Source: BQJU01 sp964015035
GTDB lineage: Bacteria; Bacteroidota; Bacteroidia; Chitinophagales; Saprospiraceae
Length of the DNA: 64,000 nucleotides
Direction of reading: 5' to 3'
NCBI GenBank assembly: GCA_964015035.1
Contig: CAXHCA010000003.1
Location: 1-64,000 of the forward strand
Made by a program: the position numbers and the translations under genes. Positions 34,908 through 43,893 of the stretch are shown one piece after another; positions within the stretch are counted from its first letter, which is position 1; the number at the start of each line of letters is the position of its first letter. Below the pieces are notes generated by a model. The model saw only the letters and a list, made by a program, of their open reading frames with translations. It searched no databases and was not told where the DNA came from.

Positions 34908-36080
34908 TTGCTGGCAGGAATCAGCATTGGTGTAATTCCATTGCTTAAGCCAGAAAATACGCCCCTACCTACGAAGCCCAATAGCTTTTCTTTCCGTAGC
35001 CTTTATCTTTGGATTGGATATGGGGCTGTTTTTCTGGTGTGCCTTTTTTTAGCCAATGATCTTTTTAAAGGACAACCTTTGGATTACCAGTTTGCAGACA
35101 TGCTGCCCGTGATCGAGGTGATGGGACAGCGCTGGCTTTCCGGAGTGTCCGTATATGAGCCCATTCCCGAAATCTGGGGGGGACTACTTCCGCGATACTT
35201 GCCGGCCCTGTGGATGCCTTATTTACCGCCATTGGCACTGGGCGTCGAAATGCGATTTGTCAATGTTCTGTTTTTACTGATCCCGATTGGGTTACTGCTC
35301 TATCTGTTGGCGGGAAAAGAAAAAGTGCAGCTTACAGCATTGACCATTGCGATACCGATTTTAATCTTACTGGGCTATATTTTCATCAACTATTCTACCC
35401 TAATCACCATTTCGGAAGAGCCGATTGTTATTGGATTTTACCTGCTTCTGGCAGTGGCCGTTGCCCGAAAGTGGCCCATTGCCCAAGGTATTTTCCTGGC
35501 CTGTTGTCTGATGAGTCGGTATATGCTCATTTTTTGGGCTTTTTCTTACCTGGTTTATGTCTTTTTTGTCATTTCGCGAAAGCGCGCGCTGCTTATCGCG
35601 GCAAGTAGCGCCCTTACCGGCATTTTTTTACTGTGGGTTTCTCAGGGGATTTATCACCTGGACCTCTTCATCTCTCTAAAGGACAGCTACCTGGAAACGC
35701 TGCAAAATCCGGAGCGCCAATGGGGAATCATCAATACCATTCAAAAAAACATTGGTCTGGCCCGATTTGTACCCTTTGAAAGCTTGCCCACCTTACACGC
35801 CGCACTTTTTTGGGGTTCGATCTGCTTGCCGGTGATGCTTTACCTCTTTTACTACTTTGTCGGCAGAAAATGGATCAATGCAGAACTATTTGCCCTATGC
35901 AGCCTCAAACTTTGTTTGGTTTATTTTTTCAATATGAACGCCCTACCCTTTTCCTATCTATTCTACACCTCCACATTTCTCAGTCTGGTGCTGCTGGCGG
36001 TTTACTATCAGCAACTGCCCACAGAATTGTTACCGGCGGCTTCTAAACCAGATAAAGGTGAGCCCGCCAAGACAGATTAG
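34908..36080 (+). CDS. Polytopic membrane protein, start uncertain
   Basis: A protein of about 390 residues with about nine hydrophobic helices and the loop YEPIPEIWGGLLPRYLPALWMPYLPP. It resembles GT-C/DUF2029-type membrane glycosyltransferases only in layout; no family is assigned. The nominal start is a TTG at 34908. The same frame stays open upstream to 34797 and reads like coding sequence (RVFQFLILFALVEG..RYWDKDIAAILYLLAG), but holds no ATG or GTG. The true start may be a rare codon, or a frameshift may lie near 34800. Its last 51 bases overlap the convergent TMEM220-like gene. Confidence 0.65.
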   Translation: MLAGISIGVIPLLKPENTPLPTKPNSFSFRSLYLWIGYGAVFLVCLFLANDLFKGQPLDYQFADMLPVIEVMGQRWLSGVSVYEPIPEIWGGLLPRYLPALWMPYLPPLALGVEMRFVNVLFLLIPIGLLLYLLAGKEKVQLTALTIAIPILILLGYIFINYSTLITISEEPIVIGFYLLLAVAVARKWPIAQGIFLACCLMSRYMLIFWAFSYLVYVFFVISRKRALLIAASSALTGIFLLWVSQGIYHLDLFISLKDSYLETLQNPERQWGIINTIQKNIGLARFVPFESLPTLHAALFWGSICLPVMLYLFYYFVGRKWINAELFALCSLKLCLVYFFNMNALPFSYLFYTSTFLSLVLLAVYYQQLPTELLPAASKPDKGEPAKTD

Positions 36081-36383
36081 CAATCCAAAGAACTCTCTTG
36101 TCAGCTCGACATAGGGTGTTTCGGCCTTCATGTGTTCGGCAATATTGGGTGTTCCTATTTTGATCCACTCGACAAAATCGGGAACCAAAGTCGCCATCCA
36201 AAGGGTGCAAACGACCAAACCCACGATGAGCCCCGGGTGGTAGTATTTGCCAAATGCGGCCATGCCAAACATCGCAGCTACAAAAAAATAGAGCACCATC
36301 CAACCCAGCGGATCGGGATCGTTGTACTGCACAGCACCAAAAAGGATAAATAAAACGCAGAGGGTTAAATTGAGGATTTTCAT
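36030..36383 (-). CDS. TMEM220-like membrane protein
   Basis: A 117-residue membrane protein with four hydrophobic helices. The QYNDPDPLGWMVLYFF segment just after the first helix is characteristic of the transmembrane 220 family, found in Bacteroidota and animals, function unknown. A conserved-looking VPDFVEW loop follows. Its 3' end overlaps the opposite-strand membrane gene by 51 bases (36030-36080). Confidence 0.82.
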   Translation of the reverse strand: MKILNLTLCVLFILFGAVQYNDPDPLGWMVLYFFVAAMFGMAAFGKYYHPGLIVGLVVCTLWMATLVPDFVEWIKIGTPNIAEHMKAETPYVELTREFFGLLICLGGLTFIWFRSRR

Positions 36384-36551
36384 AGGTTGTGTCGGTTCGT
36401 TTTTTTATAAGATGAAATGATCACAATTCCAGTATTTATCTTACATTGAGTAGATACTTTCATCGGAAGATTTTAGGCTTTCGACCATTTTTTTAGGAAG
36501 ATAACCCATAAATGCGCAATTTTATGGACGAATCAATTAAAATACAAACAA

Positions 36552-37604
36552 ATGGGACTGTTAAATGACCTGAAGAAGGTGCTTTTCGGTGCAAAATCTG
36601 TTGCCAAATCTGCTGCCGACAAAGCTACTGATGCCGGCAAGGAAGCCGGAGAAGAGTTATTTGAAAAATCAAGTGAGTTTTTAGATAAGGCCAGTGGCAA
36701 AGCCAAGGAATGGTCGGGAGAGGCCGTTGAAAAAGCGGGAGAACTTTATCAAAAGACCAAAGATAAGGCAGAAGATATTGCCGATAAAATTTTTGAAGAA
36801 GCAAAGGCGCCTAAAAAGGCTACGCCTTCCACACCACCACCTCCACCGAAGACATCGGCCGGTATTGAGGACGATGGCCCGCTGGAATTTGAAAGTAGCT
36901 TTGAAGAGGAGACAGAACCAACCCCGCCCCAAAAGAGCAAACTGGAAGAGTTGGGCGGCAAGGTATTAGACCAGGCGGAGCACCTCGGCGAAACCTTTAT
37001 GGACAAGACCAGTGGTGTGCGGGAAAAAGTAAAAGATACTGCGGAAAAAACCGGTAAAAAGGTGTTGGATACGGCCGAAGATATTGGGGGCAAGGTATTG
37101 GACGTTTCCGAGGAAGTTGGCGGTAAAGTGATGGACACCGCAGAAAAACTTGGCGAACAAATCTTTGAGAAGGGCGGCGATCTATTTGAAAAGGCCAAAA
37201 AAGCCGGTGGCTCCCTTCTGGATAAAACCGAAGACCTGGTAAAAAAAGCGCAAGAGGAAGCGGAAAAGGAAAGCCTGGATGACACCATTGAAAAAGCCAA
37301 ATCAATGGGGGATCAATTTGCCGATAAGGTGAAGGAAAAAACGTCTGGCCTAAAGGATGAAACATCGAAGGCTAAAGACAGCCTCCTAGAGGATACCGAT
37401 GACTTTTTTGCGAAAGCACAACGATTTGCGGAGGGAGATTACCACAATGAAGGCGGCAAAAAAGGCGGTATGAAGATAAAAAAAGATCCAGATCATCAGG
37501 AAAAACCTAAGCGTGAAGGGAAAGTGGCTGGCTTTGAAGACCTCGACGGTGACGGTGATGAGATTATAGACGACGCCATCATTGACGATGATGATTCAAA
37601 ATGA
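36552..37604 (+). CDS. LEA-like 11-residue-repeat protein
   Basis: A 350-residue, highly charged Lys/Glu/Ala-rich protein without signal peptide. Eleven-residue repeats are plain: KKVLDTAEDIG, GKVLDVSEEVG, GKVMDTAEKLG and EQIFEKGGDLF at residues 169-212, with similar but looser repeats at about 15-85 and 215-290. This is the periodicity of group 3 LEA and apolipoprotein-like amphipathic helices, associated with desiccation, osmotic or membrane protection. A Pro-rich spacer (about residue 95) and an acidic tail (DLDGDGDEIIDDAIIDDDD) separate or close the helical parts. Its stop overlaps the NUDIX start (ATGA). Confidence 0.7.
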   Translation: MGLLNDLKKVLFGAKSVAKSAADKATDAGKEAGEELFEKSSEFLDKASGKAKEWSGEAVEKAGELYQKTKDKAEDIADKIFEEAKAPKKATPSTPPPPPKTSAGIEDDGPLEFESSFEEETEPTPPQKSKLEELGGKVLDQAEHLGETFMDKTSGVREKVKDTAEKTGKKVLDTAEDIGGKVLDVSEEVGGKVMDTAEKLGEQIFEKGGDLFEKAKKAGGSLLDKTEDLVKKAQEEAEKESLDDTIEKAKSMGDQFADKVKEKTSGLKDETSKAKDSLLEDTDDFFAKAQRFAEGDYHNEGGKKGGMKIKKDPDHQEKPKREGKVAGFEDLDGDGDEIIDDAIIDDDDSK

Positions 37605-38164
37605 CCGATAACAACGAATGGCAGAAAGTGCGTTCTGAAGCAGGACCGGATCTAAAGCTTTTCCGGGCGCGCTTTGACTATATGCGCAATCCGCGCAACG
37701 GACAAACAGAGCGCATGATCATTCTGGAAGCGCCGGATTCGGTAAATGTGGTAGCCGTAACCGACCGACAGGAAATTCTTTTTGTGCGCCAATACCGCTT
37801 CGGCATTGAAGATTACACGCTGGAACTGCCCGGAGGCATTGTCGACCCCGGAGAATCACACGAAGTTGCAGCCCAACGGGAACTTCGGGAAGAAACCGGT
37901 CATACCGCAGCTCAATGGCATTTTTTAGGCGCCATTCCCTCCAATCCGGTATTTATGGATAGCCAAATCTTCCATTGGTGGGCGGAAGGCATTGTGCTCA
38001 CACACGAATTACAGCTCGATATCGGAGAAGATGTTGAGGTTGTTCGATTGCCAGTGGAGGAAGTCCGTGAAATGTTGTTTAGCGGGCAGTTTAAACATCC
38101 ACATGCAGTGAATGCCTTGCTGTGCTATTTCCATCAGGTTGATAAAGAAGGGTTGGCCACTTGA
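37601..38164 (+). CDS. NUDIX hydrolase (ADP-ribose pyrophosphatase-like)
   Basis: A 187-residue hydrolase with the full Nudix box GGIVDPGESHEVAAQRELREETGH, which binds Mg2+. The preceding EILFVRQYRFGIEDYTLELPGG is typical of ADP-ribose/nucleotide-sugar pyrophosphatases of the NudF type. It should cleave a nucleoside diphosphate linked to another moiety; the substrate is not certain. It overlaps the LEA-like gene by four bases and is therefore probably translated with it. Confidence 0.9.
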   Translation: MTDNNEWQKVRSEAGPDLKLFRARFDYMRNPRNGQTERMIILEAPDSVNVVAVTDRQEILFVRQYRFGIEDYTLELPGGIVDPGESHEVAAQRELREETGHTAAQWHFLGAIPSNPVFMDSQIFHWWAEGIVLTHELQLDIGEDVEVVRLPVEEVREMLFSGQFKHPHAVNALLCYFHQVDKEGLAT

Positions 38165-38179
38165 TCGCCTTTTGTCAAG

Positions 38180-38206
38180 AGCGCAGTTGCATCCTGTTTC
38201 AGTAAG
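38180..38206 (-). repeat. Short dispersed repeat, copy 2 (GCGCAGTT core)
   Basis: GCGCAGTTGCATCCTGTTTC then AGTAAG follows directly after the NUDIX stop. It matches the segment at 48070-48098 with few mismatches and more weakly the start of the window. Nothing else is seen between 38165 and 38328. Confidence 0.4.
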
Positions 38207-38328
38207 TGCATGTTCGCTTTCCAAATCCGTTAAAAGCGATAAACTGTTTGAGCCAAAAACATGGATCTTTCAACGACCAACTTTGTTTTTTCAGAGCGAA
38301 GTTGTCCTTCTCTGCACATTTTTTTGCT

Positions 38329-39258
38329 TTATCCTTTGCCCTTCTGCAAGCTGATCATTAGCACCCCGCCAATGACCAGCAGCGTTCCCACCCATTGGTA
38401 CACACCAAACTGCTCATTGAGAAAAACATAGGCCAAAATAATGGTAGAAATGGGTCCAACACTACCGATAATTGATGCATTGGAAGAGCCTATAATGCGA
38501 ATACCTTCAGAAATCAGAAACGAAGGCAAGACGGTAGCCAAAATGGCCATGACCAAGCTCAATTGGTACACCTGCGGCGCAAATCCCAATAAATCCCAAT
38601 GATACAGTATGCCGTGGTGTACCAAGATCGAAATAGCGGCAAAGGTCATTGCCAACGAGGTATACCGCAACGTGCCCAATCTAGGCAACAAACGCCCACT
38701 GCCGATCAGGTAAATCGCATAGGCCAGAGCGCTGCCAAAAATCAGGACAGCGCCCAACCAAAAATGGGCCTCACCGGAGCGCTTTGCCCCCTGAGCAAAA
38801 GCAACCGTTATGCCAATATAAGTCAACACAAGGGCCATAAATTGCTTCGGTAAAACAGGCTGTTTGTACACCAGAGCTGAAATGAGTAACACCAGGGTAG
38901 GATAAACAAAAAGAATCAAGCGCTCCATGCCTGCTCCGATGTATTGCAATCCCAGAAAATCCAGGAGGCTGGCTAGGTAATAGCCGGCAAATCCAAGGAG
39001 GGCAATGGACCCCCAATCGCGACGGGTCAGCGCGGTCCTTGTAGGATTTTTGCGCTGGTTCCACCAACCAATGAGCAGGAAAAACGGCAAGGAAAACAAC
39101 ATGCGCAGCGCCAGTAAGGAGGTGCTGTCTACCTCATAGCGGTAGGCTAGTTTAACAAAGACAGCTTTGGTAGAAAAAAGAATCGCTCCCCAAAAGACCA
39201 ATGCAGCTGCCCACAAGGTACTTTTGGTTGAAAACGCGGTAGATTTTGCCTCATTCAT
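38329..39258 (-). CDS. DMT-superfamily (EamA) transporter
   Basis: A 309-residue inner-membrane transporter with ten hydrophobic helices arranged as two EamA halves. The N-terminal half has WGAILFSTKAVFVKLAYRYEVDSTSLLALRMLFSLPFFLLIG; the C-terminal half has the repeat signature SNASIIGSVGPISTIILAYVFLNEQFGVYQWVGTLLVIGGVLMI. Members export or import amino acids, nucleotides or other metabolites; the substrate is unknown. Single-gene unit. Confidence 0.9.
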   Translation of the reverse strand: MNEAKSTAFSTKSTLWAAALVFWGAILFSTKAVFVKLAYRYEVDSTSLLALRMLFSLPFFLLIGWWNQRKNPTRTALTRRDWGSIALLGFAGYYLASLLDFLGLQYIGAGMERLILFVYPTLVLLISALVYKQPVLPKQFMALVLTYIGITVAFAQGAKRSGEAHFWLGAVLIFGSALAYAIYLIGSGRLLPRLGTLRYTSLAMTFAAISILVHHGILYHWDLLGFAPQVYQLSLVMAILATVLPSFLISEGIRIIGSSNASIIGSVGPISTIILAYVFLNEQFGVYQWVGTLLVIGGVLMISLQKGKG

Positions 39259-39357
39259 GCTGCGAAAGTAAGATAGGACGGCGTAAAAAACGGTCTTGAT
39301 TTTGTCTTTTTTACAACCTTAAAAAGGAAATTTACCGCATTTACTGAGGGCACTTTC

Positions 39358-39597
39358 TCACCCCAATTTAATCACCTTCATCACCATTGCCACTGTCTTT
39401 CCCCGTTCAAAACTAGTCTTCATCTCCTGCTGCAAGATGTCCATAATTACATCGTATTCACCACTGATCTGAGTACTCATACTATTCGTCTGCACCCGAA
39501 TTCCCGAGTATTTATTCAATCGCCCTATAAAGTCAAGAATGGGTGGTTCATATTCTTCATTTAGGGGGTACATACTAATTTCTATGGCTGCTTTCAT
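39358..39597 (-). CDS. Thiamine-binding-type (YkoF/MTH1187-like) small protein
   Basis: A 79-residue protein starting MKAAIEISMYPLNEEYEPPILDFI. It has the ferredoxin-like pattern of the MTH1187/YkoF-type family (IEISMYPL strand, IRVQTNSMSTQISGEYDVIMDIL, KTVAMVMKVIKL). The family binds thiamine or its pyrimidine part. The start at 39597 is preferred, since an upstream extension reads as a hydrophobic leader unlike family members. No thiamine transporter gene is adjacent. Confidence 0.65.
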   Translation of the reverse strand: MKAAIEISMYPLNEEYEPPILDFIGRLNKYSGIRVQTNSMSTQISGEYDVIMDILQQEMKTSFERGKTVAMVMKVIKLG

Positions 39598-39826
39598 ATC
39601 TTTTATTTGGATTAAAAGAGGTGATAAAATAAAGGTTAAACTTAACAATTTCCCAGCGATGAGCCCAATCTAAGGATACATCCATAATCAGGGCAATCAG
39701 GCCGAAAAACTATTTTCTCCTCAAAAATGGCTAAAAATCACCAAATTATTGAATAAAAATCAACCATTTAATGACACCCGGGACAACTTAAATTTTATTC
39801 TTTTCTCAATTCCGATTTATATTGAC

Positions 39827-39834
39827 TAATTTTG
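39827..39834 (+). promoter_or_regulatory. -7 box of ftsK
   Basis: TAATTTTG matches TAnnTTTG, about 90 bases ahead of the ftsK start. A -33 TTG is not clear. The remainder of the gap 39598-39921 shows no gene. Confidence 0.5.
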
Positions 39835-39921
39835 TAGGCGCTAATCAATTACTGAATTGGCTCCATTAAAATGCTTCTCTGATTGAGTTGGAGAAGGACA
39901 TAAAACTGTTACTGTAAGTTC

Positions 39922-42405
39922 ATGGCGAAAAGAAAAGCGAAAAAGGGGCAGCTATCGCTGAAGCTAGGTATTAACGACGAGCGCATACCTAAGCTAGTAG
40001 GAATATTGTGTTTGTTTCTGGCCCTTTATTTATTTGTTGCATTCTCCTCCTATCTGTTTACCTGGTCTATCGATCAGGATAAAGTCTTTCACTTCTCCTG
40101 GGGGTTATTGCTGCAAAGCGATATGGAGATGGCCAATTGGCTGGGACGCCTCGGTGCCATCATTTCCAATATCTTTTTCTTTTGGGGGTTTGGATTGGCC
40201 AGCTTTGTATTTGTATACTTACTGGTGAAAGGTGGGTTATGGCTCATTCAACGCAAGCCGTTCAGTTTGTTTGTGCCCATTCTCAATTCCTCCCTTTTAC
40301 TGATTTTAGTGACTTCCGTTTTCCTGGAGTTTCTCTTTGGCCGGAGTTCTGACTTTCCCTGGGGAGGCGCTTTTGGTGAGGGACTAAGCAACTGGCTGTT
40401 GAGTTTTGTCGGCACCATTGGTCTCATTGCCCTCATCCTCTTTATCATTACGGGTTTATTGGTTTGGAAATTCAATCCCAACTTCAACGAATTGACGCCA
40501 GGCGGCTTTTTTGAAGATTTAGCAGCCTATTTACGAAATCTGATCTCCGGAAAAAAACGGCCCAGCCGGCCCGCTTCATCCAATGCCGCTAATGCAGCCG
40601 ATGCTACTGAAAAGGTCGCCACCTTAAGACCGGGGGAACATCGAGTTGGAGGGCATGCCCAAACAACGGAGAACAACGGCCAGCCTTCTACCCCACTAAC
40701 GGGCAATCAGCTGGCCTTTGAGCTGGATGAAGATAAAAAAGTACAAAAGCCACAAACCTTAAAATCTGGCGAAGGAGAATTGGAGATTGAAGAGGGACCC
40801 AAAGGAGGTAGTGAGCAAACGCCCGGTCCGGGAGGAGCAGTACCTCCCAACGCAATGCCTGTCCAACAGGAAAACGTCGATCACAGCGAACCGTATGATC
40901 CCACTTTAGAGCTTTCCTCCTATGAGTCTCCGGTGACCAATTTGCTGGAAGATTACTCCGATCAGAAGGTAGAGATTGATCGGGCGGAACTAGAAGCCAA
41001 CAAGGATCAGATTATTGAAACACTGCTGCATTATAAGATAGAAATCATTAAGATTCGCGCCACTATCGGGCCTACGGTGACCCTCTACGAAATCATCCCG
41101 GCTCCAGGTGTGCGGATTTCCAAGATTAAAAACCTGGAAGACGACATTGCGCTGAGTCTTTCGGCCCTGGGCATCCGGATCATTGCGCCTATTCCCGGTA
41201 AGGGCACCATTGGTATTGAGGTACCTAATCGGCATCAGCAGACGGTTTCGATGAAGGAAGTGCTGATGCACGATAAATTTAAGCGGGCGAAAATGGATCT
41301 GCCCATTGCCCTGGGTAAAACCATCAATAATGAAGTCTTTGTTGTCGACTTGGCCAAGATGCCTCACTTGCTTGTCGCCGGTGCTACCGGTCAGGGTAAG
41401 TCAGTAGGTATTAATGCCATATTGATGTCGCTCTTGTATAAAAAACACCCTTCTCAGGTCAAACTGGTATTGATTGACCCGAAAAAAGTGGAATTGTTTC
41501 CGTACGCCAAGTTGCACGATCACTTCCTGGCGTATTTGCCTGGCCAGGACGAGCCGATCACTACGGAAACCAACCGGGTTATCCACACACTCAATTCGCT
41601 TTGTATAGAAATGGATGAGCGCTATAATCTGCTCAAGAAGGCCTCTGCCAGAAATATTCGCGAATACAATGAGAAGTTCGTACAGCGCAAACTCAATCCG
41701 TTGAAAGGGCATCGCTTTTTACCTTTTATTGTGTTGGTCATTGATGAATTTGCCGACCTGATCATGACCGCCGGTAAAGAGGTAGAATTGCCCATTGGCC
41801 GCCTGGCTCAGCTGGCACGGGCGGTGGGCTTGCACCTGATTATTGCTACCCAACGGCCATCGGTGAATATTATTACCGGGGTGATCAAGGCCAACTTCCC
41901 GGCGCGTATTGCTTATAAGGTGACGGCCAAAGTAGACTCCCGGACCATCCTCGATGCCGGAGGTGCCGACCAGTTGATCGGGCGTGGCGATATGTTGTTG
42001 TCTGTAGGCGGAGAAATGGTCCGCTTGCAAGGCGCTTACGTCGATACGCCTGAAGTAGAACGTGTGATCAACTTTATTTCCAGTCAGCCAGGCTACCCGG
42101 AACCTTTCTATCTACCCGAATTCCACGGTGATGATGAAGTTCCCGGCACGCAAAGCCTTAAATACTCTGATCTAGATGAAATGTTTGAAGATGCCGCTCG
42201 GCTGATTGTTCAAAACCAGCACGGCTCCACCTCTATGATCCAACGCCGCCTCAAGCTTGGCTACAACCGCGCCGGCCGTATCATGGACCAACTGGAAGCC
42301 ATGGGCATTGTCGGCGCCAGTGACGGCAGCAAGGCCCGTGAAGTACTGGTGTATGATGAGATTGAACTGGAGCGGTTTTTGGATAATATCCGGAGTAAGA
42401 AGTAA
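39922..42405 (+). CDS. ftsK: DNA translocase FtsK/SpoIIIE family
   Basis: Pumps chromosomal DNA through the closing division septum. The 827-residue protein has a basic N-terminus, four transmembrane helices (about residues 30-190) and a Pro/Gly/Glu-rich linker to about 300. The motor domain has Walker A GATGQGKS at 487-494 and Walker B VLVIDEFADL with D608-E609. A C-terminal gamma (winged-helix) domain (LIVQNQHGSTSMIQRRLKLGYNRAGRIMDQLEAMGIVG) reads the orienting DNA sites. The length is normal for the phylum. It converges on the lytic transglycosylase gene with two bases between. Confidence 0.96.
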   Translation: MAKRKAKKGQLSLKLGINDERIPKLVGILCLFLALYLFVAFSSYLFTWSIDQDKVFHFSWGLLLQSDMEMANWLGRLGAIISNIFFFWGFGLASFVFVYLLVKGGLWLIQRKPFSLFVPILNSSLLLILVTSVFLEFLFGRSSDFPWGGAFGEGLSNWLLSFVGTIGLIALILFIITGLLVWKFNPNFNELTPGGFFEDLAAYLRNLISGKKRPSRPASSNAANAADATEKVATLRPGEHRVGGHAQTTENNGQPSTPLTGNQLAFELDEDKKVQKPQTLKSGEGELEIEEGPKGGSEQTPGPGGAVPPNAMPVQQENVDHSEPYDPTLELSSYESPVTNLLEDYSDQKVEIDRAELEANKDQIIETLLHYKIEIIKIRATIGPTVTLYEIIPAPGVRISKIKNLEDDIALSLSALGIRIIAPIPGKGTIGIEVPNRHQQTVSMKEVLMHDKFKRAKMDLPIALGKTINNEVFVVDLAKMPHLLVAGATGQGKSVGINAILMSLLYKKHPSQVKLVLIDPKKVELFPYAKLHDHFLAYLPGQDEPITTETNRVIHTLNSLCIEMDERYNLLKKASARNIREYNEKFVQRKLNPLKGHRFLPFIVLVIDEFADLIMTAGKEVELPIGRLAQLARAVGLHLIIATQRPSVNIITGVIKANFPARIAYKVTAKVDSRTILDAGGADQLIGRGDMLLSVGGEMVRLQGAYVDTPEVERVINFISSQPGYPEPFYLPEFHGDDEVPGTQSLKYSDLDEMFEDAARLIVQNQHGSTSMIQRRLKLGYNRAGRIMDQLEAMGIVGASDGSKAREVLVYDEIELERFLDNIRSKK

Positions 42406-42407
42406 GG

Positions 42408-43340
42408 TCACGATTTCTTGCGAGGTATTTTAATTTCGTAGGTCTTACCCTTTGAATTGGTGAGCTTTGTGGTGCGCAACCAAGGGTTGTAGACCTTCAA
42501 ATGCCGGTAACTCACCTTATGCACTTCGGCAAAATCAGCTAAATTTTCGATGGGGCCATCCACCTTGACGATTTCATAGTCATCTAGCGGTGGGTAAAAA
42601 TCTTCCTTTTCTACCCGGTAGCCAAAATCTTGAGGGCGCTGCAAAATTTCTTTGAAGGCCAATATGCGAAATACATAACGAGAGGTTTCCACATTCAAAT
42701 TTAGATCGTAGTAGCTTTTGGCTTTTTGTTCCTTTATCTCGTTGGCCAGGTTAGTACCTCCTGTGTTGTACGCCGCTGCCGCCATCGTCCAGGAGCCAAA
42801 GCGCTTTTTATACCCCAAAATATACTTGCAAGCCGCTTCTGTGGCCTTTTCTACGTGAAAGCGTTCGTCTACTTCCTTATTGATTTCCAAGTTGTAATAC
42901 TCGCCCGTACTTTCCATAAATTGCCAGATCCCTTTGGCACCAGCATAGGAAGTACCATTCATCAGATCACTTTCGGCTACAGCCAAATATTTGAAGTCTT
43001 CAGGAACGCCATTCTCCGCCAATATTTTTTCAATAATGGGAAAATAGCGAGTAGTCCGTTTGATGTTCAGCAAGGTGCTCGACTGCCAGTAGCTGTTGAC
43101 CAGCAATTCGCGGTCTAGACGTTCGCGGACATCAAAATTATCCATAGGCACGGGCTCACCTGCCAGATCGAACTCCCGATCCAGGTCAACCGGTTGAATT
43201 TGTTGTGGTAAATCGCCTGCTGCAATGGCTGCAGTACGCTCCGGAGGGTCAGAGTCATTGGCACTAAAAGCAAAAATGGCCAGTACGGCAATGGCCGTCA
43301 TCGCTAAAGCGAATATTCTAACTTTCTTATTAATGTCCAT
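42408..43340 (-). CDS. Lytic murein transglycosylase with LysM-like C-terminus
   Basis: A 310-residue envelope enzyme that cleaves peptidoglycan glycan strands. An N-terminal hydrophobic signal or anchor (residues about 8-25) is followed by an SLT domain with the catalytic glutamate in YLAVAESDLMNG, then SYAGAKGIWQFMESTGEYY and WTMAAAAYNTGG. The C-terminal segment ADFAEVHKVSYRHLKVYNPWLR looks like a LysM-type binding module, as in MltD. It leads into a minus-strand group with other housekeeping genes. Confidence 0.88.
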   Translation of the reverse strand: MDINKKVRIFALAMTAIAVLAIFAFSANDSDPPERTAAIAAGDLPQQIQPVDLDREFDLAGEPVPMDNFDVRERLDRELLVNSYWQSSTLLNIKRTTRYFPIIEKILAENGVPEDFKYLAVAESDLMNGTSYAGAKGIWQFMESTGEYYNLEINKEVDERFHVEKATEAACKYILGYKKRFGSWTMAAAAYNTGGTNLANEIKEQKAKSYYDLNLNVETSRYVFRILAFKEILQRPQDFGYRVEKEDFYPPLDDYEIVKVDGPIENLADFAEVHKVSYRHLKVYNPWLRTTKLTNSKGKTYEIKIPRKKS

Positions 43341-43374
43341 GGCGATTCATTCAAGGATTGGTCTCAAAAAACAA

Positions 43375-43893
43375 TTATTTCGGCCGTTTATAAATCGGTA
43401 CTGTAGAGCAAGGTTCTCCGTACATGATGCTTTTGGCATAGGGCTGTAATCGACGCGTCAATTCAAGGTAAGCGGCAGGCGGCACGGGCTTGTCACTACA
43501 GCCTTTAATCACAATCCGTTGATCATTGTACTGAGTCATTTCCAACTGTGAAATGGCCCGATTGAAGGCGGCTTTGTAATAATTTTCACGGTCGCCCTGA
43601 AAAACATCTTTGGCGTATGGTGCCGCATAAGTGGCTACCAACATAAAAGCCCAAACTGGCACAATGGCATCTGTTGAGCAAAAAACCAATAATATTTTAT
43701 CCTGGTATTGCAACCAGTCGTGTTCCTTCAAAGCCTCCCGAAAATCCTTCTCTTTTAGGATCAATTCCATGTAGAGATAGTCCTTCAAATCGAATTCGAC
43801 GACCTCTCCTTCCGGAAAATAATTTTCCAAATTGATGGTGATCAATCCGCTGGCAGCTACCCGGTTCACAAGTGGTTTGTCCATACTACTCAT
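43375..43893 (-). CDS. DUF2480-family protein
   Basis: A 172-residue soluble protein of the Bacteroidota family DUF2480, function unknown. Typical segments are INLENYFPEGEVVEFDLKDYLYMELILKEKDFR and IVPVWAFMLVATYAAPYAKDVFQG. Its ATG overlaps the stop codon of scpB (ATGA at 43890-43893), so it is translationally coupled to that gene. This association with chromosome segregation is notable but proves nothing about its role. Confidence 0.82.
   Translation of the reverse strand: MSSMDKPLVNRVAASGLITINLENYFPEGEVVEFDLKDYLYMELILKEKDFREALKEHDWLQYQDKILLVFCSTDAIVPVWAFMLVATYAAPYAKDVFQGDRENYYKAAFNRAISQLEMTQYNDQRIVIKGCSDKPVPPAAYLELTRRLQPYAKSIMYGEPCSTVPIYKRPK

Noticed and set aside
36681..37365. Several long frames on the opposite strand of the LEA-like gene
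   Set aside because: They are by-products of the repetitive Lys/Glu/Ala codons and have no independent start context.
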